This document shows, piece by piece, positions 1-9,200 of a stretch of DNA of 13,335 bases. The DNA lies in assembly GCA_028716065.1 (NCBI GenBank), contig JAQUQN010000023.1, positions 1 through 13,335 on the forward strand. Direction: 5' to 3'. This stretch comes from Candidatus Omnitrophota bacterium. Its GTDB lineage: Bacteria; Omnitrophota; Gorgyraeia; 2-01-FULL-45-10. Both the position numbers and the translations under genes were made by a program. Every line of letters starts with the position of its first letter. Within the stretch, counting starts at the first letter, position 1. The notes under the pieces are model-generated. The model was not told where the DNA came from. It searched no databases and saw only the letters and a program-made list of their open reading frames with translations.

Positions 1-740
1 TTGAGGGACTGGAGAAATTCCTCCGTCGTCATCTCCGGCGCCTTGAGGCTGTATGTCGATTCTATATACTGGCGCGTTATGTCCGATATCGCAACGTAAT
101 ACTCTTTTATATTACGTGACTTCGCGGAAGCGGCTCTCGTCTTTTCCAGTTCGTCCAGTGCTGTTTCGTATGGCAGTTTTTTAGGAATCTTCTTTTTTAA
201 GAATTTACGCAGAGAGACAAACAGAATGTAGATGAATAGAACCGATAGAAAAGCCGTCATGACCATGAAGAATATATCGGGAAAGCTCATCGGGCCTTTT
301 ATGCCCTTGATGTCTGCGATCACTGTGTTTTTCGGAAGGACGCTCCCGACATCTATTTCTATCGGGGTCGTCTTTAAATCGCCCCACTCCTTCTGCCCTC
401 TTTCTTTATAACGCACCTCCATGGCGGGTATCGTCTTCTTTCCGGTGGAATATGTCGTTATCAGATATCGATTCGTGATGACATGGACACCAAGGAATGT
501 CCTCGCATCCTTGCGTTCCAGGTCCTTGATCTCGAAGTCTCCCATCTTATCTTCCGCGAATTTCGGGAATTGGACCTCTATGTCTTTTCTGGAGGATATC
601 TCGACCTGGTAGTGTATCCTGTCACCGATAAAAATCTTGTCGGGGCTTGCGGATGTTTTTATGGACGGGGCCTTCTCTGCCGCATGGGCTAAGGATGCGG
701 CCAATAATAGAATAATTACAGCGGAAAATAATTTTCTCAT
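1..740 (-). CDS. BatD-like membrane protein, 3' end cut by window start
   Basis: The frame opens at an ATG overlapping the DUF58 stop (ATGA overlap, 738-740 against 737-739) and stays open for 246 codons to the window edge, so the C-terminus is missing. I see a signal peptide (about residues 1-20, ending SLAHA), an extracytoplasmic beta-rich part (21-150, starting 'SIKTSASPDKIFIGDRIHY', the usual opening of BatD-type Ig-like domains), one membrane helix (about 154-176, then a basic stretch RKFLKKK), and a cytoplasmic helical part with 'EYYVAISDITRQYIE' and 'APEMTTEEFL'. The last pattern is typical of BatD/DUF4381-like tails. Family knowledge: such proteins sit in the inner membrane and accompany MoxR ATPases and VWA proteins. 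The overlap with DUF58 implies translational coupling. The family call is good; the exact Bat subtype cannot be fixed without the rest of the gene. Confidence 0.82.
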   Translation of the reverse strand, partial: MRKLFSAVIILLLAASLAHAAEKAPSIKTSASPDKIFIGDRIHYQVEISSRKDIEVQFPKFAEDKMGDFEIKDLERKDARTFLGVHVITNRYLITTYSTGKKTIPAMEVRYKERGQKEWGDLKTTPIEIDVGSVLPKNTVIADIKGIKGPMSFPDIFFMVMTAFLSVLFIYILFVSLRKFLKKKIPKKLPYETALDELEKTRAASAKSRNIKEYYVAISDITRQYIESTYSLKAPEMTTEEFLQSL

Positions 741-1612
741 ACTCTTCGCTCGCGCTTCTTGAAGAACTTTATGAATTCCTCTATATAGGATTTATCCGTG
801 CGGATCTCGATATGGTCCACATCTATGGAGTTGAACAATTTCTTGCGGGCCTCTATCATGGCATGCGCCCTGGAGGCGTAACGCTCTCTCACCTTCGCGC
901 TTGATGTATCTAAAAGAAAGAAAGAACCCTTCTCCGCGTCCGTCACCTCGATAAGTCCGGCATCCGGAAGCTCGAGTTCTCTGGGATCCGTTATCGTTAT
1001 CGCTACCACATCATGTTTTTTGCTGGCGATGGAAAGGGGTTTCTTGAAATCTGCGGCAAAGAAGTCCGATATTATGAAAGTGACGGCCCTTCTGGTGGTG
1101 ACGCCTTCCATATATTTTAACGCTCCGGCAATATCGGTCCCCTTACCCTTCGGCTTGAAATATAACGCCTCTCTTACGACGCGGAGGACATGCTGCGGCC
1201 CTTTCCGCGGCGGGATGAACTTCTCTATCCTGTCGGTGAATATTATAAGACCGACCCTGTCGTTATTCTGTATGGCGGCGAACGCGAGAACTGCGGATAC
1301 CTCGGCGGCGAGTTCGTTCTTGTAGCGTTTTGACGTCCCGAAGTAAGAAGAGCGTGAGGCGTCGAGCAATATCATGACGGTCAGCTGCCTCTCTTCCACG
1401 TACTTTTTAACGAACGGGCGGCCCATCCGCGCGGTGACGTTCCAGTCGATGGTCCTGATCTCGTCTCCGGGCTGGTATTCGCGGACCTCGTCGAATTCGA
1501 TACCGCGGCCCTTGAAGACGCTCTCATACTGGCCGGCCAGGATATCGGTGACCAGTTTCGAGGTCGTTATCTCGATCCTGCGTATCTTCTTTAATACTTC
1601 CTTCGGGATCAT
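737..1612 (-). CDS. DUF58 family protein (VWA-like fold), MoxR partner
   Basis: A 291-residue protein with the DUF58 signature at residues 41-62 (DEVREYQPGDEIRTIDWN then VTAR), the most recognisable block of this family. It is followed by a von Willebrand factor A-like fold: a MIDAS-type D-A-S-R-S at 84-88, a GTD at 158-160, and an 'IISDF' strand at 180-184, which together could bind a divalent metal ion. No signal peptide or membrane helix is visible, so it is probably cytoplasmic. Start: ATG 1610-1612, two bases after the MoxR stop, so it is translated in the same operon; its stop overlaps the next gene's ATG. DUF58 proteins are regularly encoded beside MoxR ATPases and are thought to work with them in maturing or assembling membrane or periplasmic complexes. 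The substrate is unknown. Length is normal for the family. Confidence 0.93.
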   Translation of the reverse strand: MIPKEVLKKIRRIEITTSKLVTDILAGQYESVFKGRGIEFDEVREYQPGDEIRTIDWNVTARMGRPFVKKYVEERQLTVMILLDASRSSYFGTSKRYKNELAAEVSAVLAFAAIQNNDRVGLIIFTDRIEKFIPPRKGPQHVLRVVREALYFKPKGKGTDIAGALKYMEGVTTRRAVTFIISDFFAADFKKPLSIASKKHDVVAITITDPRELELPDAGLIEVTDAEKGSFFLLDTSSAKVRERYASRAHAMIEARKKLFNSIDVDHIEIRTDKSYIEEFIKFFKKRERRV

Positions 1613-1614
1613 CT

Positions 1615-2607
1615 CTACGGAACCCTTACTTCCTCGAATATCCTCTTTATGAGGTCCTCGGAAGTCTTGTCCTCCGCTTCCGCCTCATAGCTCACTATGA
1701 TACGGTGCCTGAGGACATCCATGCCTATGGTCTTGACATCCTGAGGAACGACATAGCCCCTTCCCTGTAAAAAGGCGTATGCCTTGGAGGCGACGGAGAG
1801 ATATATGCTCGCCCTCGGCGAAGCGCCGTATTGTATTAGCGGCGTCAGTTCGTCGAGCCTGTATGTCTTAGGCTCGCGCGAGGCAAAGACGATATCCACG
1901 ATGTACTTTTCTATGCGCTCGTCCATGTATACTTCATCTACAACCTTGCGCGCCCGTATGATATCCTTAGGGCCTACGACGGCCGATACGGATATCTTCT
2001 TTTCGGTCTGCGCCATCCTCTTCATTATTTTGTGTTCCTCGTCCCTGTTCGGATAGCCTACCTTGAGTTTGAGCATGAAACGGTCAACCTGCGCTTCCGG
2101 TAGAGGGTACGTCCCCTCATGTTCGATGGGATTCTGCGTCGCCAACACAAGGAACGGGTCGTCAAGTTTAAAGGTATTGGATCCTATGGTCACCTGCCTC
2201 TCCTGCATAGCTTCAAGAAGCGCGCTCTGGACCTTCGCGGGCGCCCTGTTTATCTCATCGGCAAGTATTATATTGGAGAATATGGGGCCTTTCTTTGTGG
2301 TAAACTCCCCGTCCTTGGGATTATAGATGAGCGTTCCTATCAGGTCCGCCGGCAGAAGGTCAGGGGTAAATTGCAGGCGCTGGAATTTTGTATCTATGGA
2401 TTCGGCTAGGACCTTGACCGACAGGGTCTTTGCCAACCCGGGCACGCCCTCTATCAGTATGTGGCCGTTCGCCAATAATCCAACCAGAAGCCGCTCGATG
2501 AGATATCGTTGCCCCACTATCACCTTCTCTATCTCCTCTATCAGCTTCTGTAGAAAAAGGCTCTCTTTTTTGACCTTCTCATTAATCGCCTCTACTTCGC
2601 TTGCCAT
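1615..2607 (-). CDS. MoxR-family AAA+ ATPase
   Basis: A 330-residue AAA+ ATPase of the MoxR family. Visible motifs are Walker A GVPGLAKT (54-61), Walker B ILADE (114-118) followed by the MoxR-typical INRAPAKVQSALLEAMQE, sensor 1 ATQN (156-159) with 'PIEHEGTYPLPEAQVDRF', and a sensor-2 region GASPRAS (261-267). This is a complete, normal-length protein with all catalytic residues in place. MoxR proteins are thought to act as chaperone-like ATPases that activate or assemble other proteins, usually with a VWA-domain partner. Here that partner is the DUF58 protein starting two bases after this stop. A ribosome site (AAAGGGG) lies seven bases upstream of the ATG at 2605-2607. The gene is first in the operon and has its own promoter candidate (2671-2698), separated from the receiver gene by a terminator. 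Confidence 0.96.
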   Translation of the reverse strand: MASEVEAINEKVKKESLFLQKLIEEIEKVIVGQRYLIERLLVGLLANGHILIEGVPGLAKTLSVKVLAESIDTKFQRLQFTPDLLPADLIGTLIYNPKDGEFTTKKGPIFSNIILADEINRAPAKVQSALLEAMQERQVTIGSNTFKLDDPFLVLATQNPIEHEGTYPLPEAQVDRFMLKLKVGYPNRDEEHKIMKRMAQTEKKISVSAVVGPKDIIRARKVVDEVYMDERIEKYIVDIVFASREPKTYRLDELTPLIQYGASPRASIYLSVASKAYAFLQGRGYVVPQDVKTIGMDVLRHRIIVSYEAEAEDKTSEDLIKRIFEEVRVP

Positions 2608-2670
2608 AAAATCCCCTTTCTTTGAGCTGCAAATTGTATTTGATAACTGTCCTGTTACTTATAGCATATT

Positions 2671-2698
2671 ATTATATCCCTAAAATAAAAAAACTCAA
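2671..2698 (-). promoter_or_regulatory. Promoter of the MoxR-DUF58-BatD operon
   Basis: On the minus strand there is a perfect -10 TATAAT (2676-2671) and a -35 TTGAGT (2698-2693, four of six consensus bases), 16 bases apart. This is sigma-70 type. The -35 is built from the 3' arm and first T of the preceding terminator, so the two elements overlap. Expected transcript start is near 2664, giving a leader of about 57 bases before the MoxR ATG. Predicted from sequence only. Confidence 0.6.
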
Positions 2699-2728
2699 GA
2701 ACGTTAAAAAAGTTTTGACATTCTTGAG
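2687..2728 (-). terminator. Rho-independent terminator after the receiver gene
   Basis: On the minus strand CTCAAGAA (2728-2721) pairs with TTCTTGAG (2701-2694). The stem extends inward by three more pairs, one a G-U wobble. Seven T (2693-2687) follow directly. This is a textbook intrinsic terminator 32 bases after the receiver stop codon, and it separates that gene from the MoxR operon. Confidence 0.88.
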
Positions 2729-2759
2729 GACCCTTTGACAATATTATAAATTGCCTGCT

Positions 2760-3161
2760 CTATTTACCCATCTCTTTAATTTGGCTATTTAAGTGCTTGA
2801 GTATCACTGTCTTCTCCAGATATTGGAGGCTGAGGGGCTTCATCACATATTCATCGGCTCCCGCCTCTCTGGCCTGCCTTACAACATCATCATCCTTCAC
2901 GCCCGTCACCATTATGACGACTATATCCTTATCGATCTCTTTGATCTTCTTCAGGGCCTCTATGCCGTTCATACCTCTCATCTGTATGTCTAGAAGGACT
3001 ATCCTGGGCCTTTCCTTCTTCACGATCTCGATGGCATCCTTGCCGTTCATCGCGTTCAGCACCTCGTAGTTGCGCATCGTGAAAAAGTCGTAGAAGAACG
3101 AATCCACGCCCATCTCATCGTCGACCGTCAATATCTTGCATATTGGCTTCTTCTTATCCAT
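2760..3161 (-). CDS. Stand-alone response regulator receiver (CheY-like)
   Basis: A 133-residue single-domain receiver. The conserved residues are all present: acidic pair D14-D15, phospho-acceptor D58 in 'VLLDIQM', T86 in 'MVTG', and K108 in 'VMKP'. Nothing beyond a short helix follows the receiver fold, so it has no DNA-binding or enzymatic output domain. It should act by phosphorylation-dependent binding to a partner or as a phosphorelay intermediate. No histidine kinase is in the window, so its kinase is unknown. The start ATG (3159-3161) is supported by AGGGGTGA four bases upstream. The gene is monocistronic: a strong terminator follows it and 96 bases separate it from the giant gene upstream. 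No convincing promoter was found in that gap, so read-through from the giant gene is possible. Confidence 0.94.
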   Translation of the reverse strand: MDKKKPICKILTVDDEMGVDSFFYDFFTMRNYEVLNAMNGKDAIEIVKKERPRIVLLDIQMRGMNGIEALKKIKEIDKDIVVIMVTGVKDDDVVRQAREAGADEYVMKPLSLQYLEKTVILKHLNSQIKEMGK

Positions 3162-3191
3162 CGCTCACCCCTATAGATCGATTAAGAGTGA

Positions 3192-3246
3192 GCTGCCAGC
3201 TCTTATTTGGGGTGACGTGAGTAACCCCAAAGGGCGTTCTGGCAGC
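3192..3246. repeat. Two-tier inverted repeat after the giant gene
   Basis: The outer arms GCTGCCAG (3192-3199) and CTGGCAGC (3239-3246) pair perfectly over 8 bp. The inner arms TTTGGGGT (3206-3213) and ACCCCAAA (3224-3231) also pair over 8 bp, closing a 10-base loop. The two tiers are separated by 6- and 7-base internal loops. A competing 8-bp pairing exists between AGGGCGTT (3231-3238) and AACGCCCT (3262-3269) at the end of the giant gene's coding sequence. There is no T-run on either side, so it is not a classical intrinsic terminator, although it sits where one for the giant gene would be expected. Confidence 0.6.
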
Positions 3247-3257
3247 CCCACACCTGT

Positions 3258-6200
3258 TTACAACGCCCTGAGGACTTCGTCATTATTACGTTTCCACTGA
3301 TCGATATTTTTCCAGTCTATTGGTTTTACCCTTAATACGGCCGATCCATCAAAGATCTTCTTTAATATTTCAACTACATCTTCCTCGCCCGCGAATAGCT
3401 CCTCGTAATTTGTTATGGATAATCTCAATAACCTTAAGAAATTTTTCCCTAACTCTTCCGGTACGGCCTGATCCGGATAACCGTCCGGCTTGCCGTATCT
3501 ATCACATTCCGCCGCAAAAACGTCGGTAAAAAGGTCTATCGTGCTGTTTAAATATTTAGCGTCCTCCATATAAGTCGGCATGAATAATATTTTGTCGATT
3601 ATCCTTTGAGTATCTTCTTCCGTATAGCGCTTCATTAAATATCCCATTATGTTACGCTTGATATCACTTATGGCCCTACTACCTTCTTCTGCGCCCGGAG
3701 ACCTTAAAAGCAATCTTACGGCCATCCTGGATCGCACATCTCCCTCAAAATCTTTTAAAAAACTCTCTAATATTTTATTTTCTATCAGGGCGCTGGTCAC
3801 ATCCTCCACAGAACCTCTTTGGGTAGCTTGGTAGGCGTGCGCCTTTATGGGACATCCATTTTTATCGGCACGCTGTTCGGATGTTCGGAATAGACTTGCG
3901 ACGCTGGAAGTAGTTTCATAAGAAGCATTCGGTTCTACTACATGTGTCGGAATATTGCGTCTCATCAAATCTACCGTGGAAGGAATTAGCTTTTTAGCGG
4001 CACCGTAAAGTTGATCTGCGGCCGATTCTGCTTGAGCCATTGTGCCGGCTTCATCCGCTTTTACGCCGAATTCAGTCTGCATCGTACCCTGCCTTATAAT
4101 ATCCGGCGCGATTTTCCTCACAAGTGATATATTCTCTAATTCTCCTTTTTCTGCCATCTGCCTTATCAATTCCCCTTCCGTAGTCATGGCGGCATAATGA
4201 CCTGTCAGCGGCGTATAATTCATTTGTCTCATAGCCAATACCTCCGCTAATTCATGTGCCAGTAAAACTCTGGCAGCCGCCTCACGATCCTTATTACTGT
4301 TCAGGTTATTCCTGAGTATTCTATTTACCTTTTCTACATTTATCGTTATCCTTTCTTTATCAAAAGTGGCCAATGCGCTATCTCCTCCTGTAAATTCTAT
4401 CGTGACATTTATGTTATTGATCGGAACTGTCGCTGTTGTCCCCGGCGCGTTCTTTATACCACCTCCGTATACTAAATTATCCCAAGTCCCTGTCGACCTT
4501 GTTATCGTAGTTACCAAATCCTCTACCTGTTCCTGATTTATGCCGCCTTCTATCTTCGCAACTCCGGTCAGCCCTGTCGGCGTGGGTCGGAACGCTTGCG
4601 CTATCAGATCCCCGCCTATCGCGCCTTTCAGACCTTCCGGAAGATATGGTAATAATTCTTTTGCTATTAATGGAGAAAGTTCAACTACATCCACTTTTTT
4701 CTTCTCCTGGTCTGTGAGTGATTCAAATTCGACCATCTTGCCGCGATCTTCGCTCTCTTTTGATTTTGCTAGAGCAATATCAGCCATCGATAGCACTTTA
4801 TCGGCATCTTCTTTATTTTCAATATATGCTATTCCGGCACTCACGGTTGGCGATTTTTTCACAGCCTCCTCGACGCCGCTTTCATTGAGCTTTGTAATCG
4901 TATAGAATATTCCTTTGAATCTTTCCCTAAATTCGCTCCTATTTATTTTCTCCTCAAAAACTTCCTTTATCTTTCCGACGTCTACCCTCCCGGGCAATAT
5001 GACTAACGCTTCATCGCCCGCCCCCGTTCTTACAAATATTCCACCCTGGCTGGTAAATTCTTCAGCCATTATTATAGCCCCTTCCCTCTTGACCCTATCC
5101 CCTTCTTCTGGATTGTCATATTTAGAAAGATTGTCATAATCGATTTTAACTACGGTAACACCTTCGGCGCGCTTGACTAAGGTGTTTGGTATTTCTATGC
5201 CCTGTAATATGAGATCATCGCCCACAAGGTCCAGACTCAATTCCTTTTTAGCGAGATTCTCCGCTTTGCCGGATTCAGGCGTGGGCGTTATATATAATTG
5301 CTCTATTTCTTCATCTTCCTTAGTCCAATTTGGAATATAGATAGGAAAGCCTCCATGATATGACAGTTTCCTGGTCTCTACCGGCCTCTCCGCCTCAACC
5401 CATTGATTTACCTCATTATCATGAGAAAATACCATAGCAAGACTATCTCCTGGAAGCGCCGTATTAAAAATATTGACTTCGGCTGCCTCACGCTCGGGCC
5501 TGTTTGCGTATGGCATATATCTTTCCGGGAAATAAACGTATTTTGCCCTCGCGATCGGTTCCATGCTGTTTATAATGGCTCTTTCGAATATATCTTTGTA
5601 TATTATTTCATCCGTTCCGAAAGGAACAGACCAACCGCTGCCTTCTAACTCTTCTATAACTTTTTTTACTGAAGTATTATTAATCTTTCCATTCAAATAG
5701 CCTCTAAGTGTGTCCTGGGCCTCTTTAGAAGCGTATTGAGGAACTCTTTTCATCTTATCCAATAATATCTTGGCTCGCCTTTCATTAAGAATGCCCGCTC
5801 CGTAATTTTTGTCGAACATATCCGAGATACCCATTACCACGTTAAAGGCTCCTGCTTTTTCATGCTCCACGCGCAGTTCTTCCGCACGCAACCTTGCTTT
5901 TTCCAATGCGTAAAGCCTGGCTTTATTAACTAAGTCGTTAAGTTTGCTTATATCCACACCTTCGTCAATCGAGAAGACCAGGTGGAACATGGCCCCATAG
6001 TGCGTATAGTTGGTTTCGAGCTTAATGCCTTCTGGTTGATATTTCTCAATATAGTCAATGGCCTCCGACATAAACGCATCTATTGTTTTATCCACTTTTG
6101 ATTGCGACTTGAACCCGGTATTTAAATCCCTCAGAGCGACCGGCTCGACCGTGACGACCTTTATCCTGCCACCATTTTCTAATAACCGCATCCCCTCATG

Positions 6201-9200
6201 AAATGCGTATTTTTCAGACATCGTATTATCGTACCTAAGGTCTTTCTTACGCTGTTCTATCGCTTTACCCACTGTAATATAGGTGGCTTTATTTTTTAAT
6301 AACTGAATTACTGCAAACTGTAAAGAACTCAGCGGAATATTTTTATCCTCCAGCCCAATGGGTATATCAATATCATCAACCTCCATCGTTATAATCTCAT
6401 TAGTAGCAGGATTGACCACCAATTTGAGGGATTTTACTTCAATTTCTTCTTCTCTGAGCCTCTCCCTTTCCTCCACCGTATCTAAGTGCAGATTTCCGTC
6501 TTTCGTATCTACCAATATGCCAAATCTTACGATTTTTTCACCTTCTGCTGGTGTAAGAAGATCGGGGTTTTCCGCCAAAATCCTTCTTAATTGCACCACA
6601 AACAAATAGGCCCTCTTCACGTAGTCGGTTCTCAATCCCGCTAAGATTCTTCGTTCTCCGGGTGTTATATTTTTATTTTCCTCGCTTAGGACTGGGGGCG
6701 ATAATAGTGAGGCTAGCTGCGGAGCTTCCTTGGAAGTGGCTTCTGATACAGTACGTGCCAATAACTTGGTTACTATGCCATCCTTTGCGGCAGGAGTTAC
6801 AGCTATAATATTTTCTCTTGGTATTTGATACGTTATATTTGCTTTTTTGCTAACATAATATGCCCCTTTCGGCGTTTCTACTTTCCTAATATCGTTTTCG
6901 TCTACCAAAGCGATAAATGCCACTGGAAATTTCCAGATTTCCTTTTTGGGCATGCCCATTCCTTTTACTTCTCTTAGTTTTTGAAACAAATCTGTTGTTA
7001 TCTTTTCCTCAAGCTCGGTATCATTCATTACGGATATATCCATTAAATACAAGCCAGCCCCGCTAACCTGATTTCCCCCTATGGAAAATTTCAAAGGCAC
7101 ATATCTATTTTTGTCCATAAAATCAAACTCGTCTGCCTGTGCAACAACCACAAACACTTTTGCCTTCTCGTTGTTAGCTTTTACTGTTTTAGTTACATCG
7201 CTCAAAGTTTTTATAATTTCCTTCTTTGCTTCAGTCAATGCCTCTACGCTAAACGCGGGTTCCATCCACCCAGAATTTGTTCTTGATGTCGGATAAACTA
7301 CCAGTATATTTCTATTTCCTGCGGCTGATCGCTTACTGGGATTAAAAATTGGGCGTAGATAATCAGGTCTACCAGAACCTACCTCTTTAGCCTTAAATTC
7401 GTTATAAATAGCATTCATATGACCGATCACAGCCATTCGAGGACTTTCTTGTACTGCTATTGGCACTGACAATGTTTCGCCTATAGAAGCCAGGTCTCTC
7501 TTCGCCAAGACGTCTGCCCTCTCCTCCGGCGTCATCTCCCAGATGGCCTTTGCATGCCGCTTCGCGGTAGAGAAACTCCGCGCTGCTTCTAAGGTACGGC
7601 CGGCAAGTAAATCCTTAACGATCTTATCAACCATGGTATGGTCTTCGACAAAACCCGCTACAATACCATGTAAGATAGCTTCTCTCTTTTGTTCCGAAGT
7701 GAGCCCTCGGCGTATGGTAACGCCCCAACCTCCGGCATGCTCTATCTGATCCCCTAGAAAACCGTCGGCTTCCTGGATGTGCAACTTATGCCTGACGCCT
7801 TCTGTCTCGAATTCTTTTTCTCCTCCATCGAGATCCCTTATCGCGCGTTCGATATCTCCGCTTATCTCGGGATCGATACCTGAAAGTGCCCTGCATAAAT
7901 TAAGTGCGTCATTAACTGCGTCTTCGCGGTTATCTTTTGGAATATCAGCGAAGTTTCTTAAGCGCCTATCTATCGCATCTGCCGCTTCCTTGATCAACTC
8001 TGCGATACTGATCGATTTTGTCTGTCCGTCTCTCAAGGTCAGTTTCAGCGTATCGCCATCTTTCGCGACTCCGGTTATGCTGTACATATCCCAACCCTGG
8101 CTTCTTGCTATCGTATCCAAAGCTGCCTGCGTGACAAAGAAGTCTATGTTCCTTCCTCCCCAGACTTCCCTTCCCAGGATATTGTTTATCGAGGCAATGG
8201 CTATCAACGATATTGGTGCCGCGGTTATTACGGAAAATAACCTCTTTTGTATAGCAGTGAGTTCGCCGGCCAATAACGTAAAATAAGGGCTGACATATGC
8301 TTCGGAATTTACAAAATTGGGCATTATGGAGACGTAAGATATGCCATTCTTCTGGAAGAGCTCGCACAGGTTCTCCGTATGGAAACCTCCTGTCACGATT
8401 ACGCCTACCTCGTTACCCTGGCCCCGGGTCCCTGGCCCCTGGCCTTCAAGTTTCATGTTCTTCAAAAATGCTTCATCCCTCTTAAGCGAACATTCGTAGA
8501 ACTTGCTGATATCATCCCGGTACTGGTCTATTCTTTCTATGTCAGGATCAAGCGTCGCGAGTATATTGTAGATAGAGGCATATTTCGATATGAAGGAGAT
8601 ATAATTCCTCATGTCGAAACCCGCCCTATCCTTCCGATAATATTTATAATCGTCCTTTGTAAGCGATATATCGAAGATATTCTTTAAAAGCGCGAGATTT
8701 TTGGACAGGCGTGCCAGGTTCCTTTGTTCCTTATTCTGATAAAGAGCCTCTTTGACCTTATCTTCCAGCGAATCGAGTTCTTCTATAACTTTAGACTTAT
8801 CCACGGCGCCGTACATCGAGATATACATGATATATCTATGGAGTTCCGGCAATGCCTCCAGGTTTATATTTACGCTCTTTGCCTTTCCTACAAGATAGTT
8901 GTAAAAACTATGCTGCGATATCTTGCCGGTCTTGAATTCGAGCGTCTTTAAGACCAGCTCCTCTATCTCTATCTTAGATAGGGTCTTCTGGAGGTTATCG
9001 ATCAAATGGTCCCGTTCATTGTTCGCCTTCTTGAAATTTATCCCGCCTTCCTGGACAAGGGCCTGCTCCAATATGTATATATTGGGGTATTTCTTTATGT
9101 CGATGGATTTCTCTTTGGCTTCGGCTATCAGGTAGGTAAGGTAATCCTTGAAGGCGAGGTTTCCCGCCTTATAGGCGCAATATTTGAGGTCAAGTTCGAA

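Noticed and set aside
2715..2747. TTGACA on the plus strand followed by TATTAT
   Set aside because: The spacing is 21 bases, no plus-strand gene follows, and the bases belong to the minus-strand terminator region.
2760..3161. Receiver as part of the MoxR operon
   Set aside because: A strong intrinsic terminator and a new promoter lie between them, so they are separate transcription units.
7966..8367. Minus-strand open frame of 133 codons in another frame of the giant gene
   Set aside because: The giant gene's own frame runs through without interruption and has recognisable domain motifs on this stretch. The overlapping frame has none.
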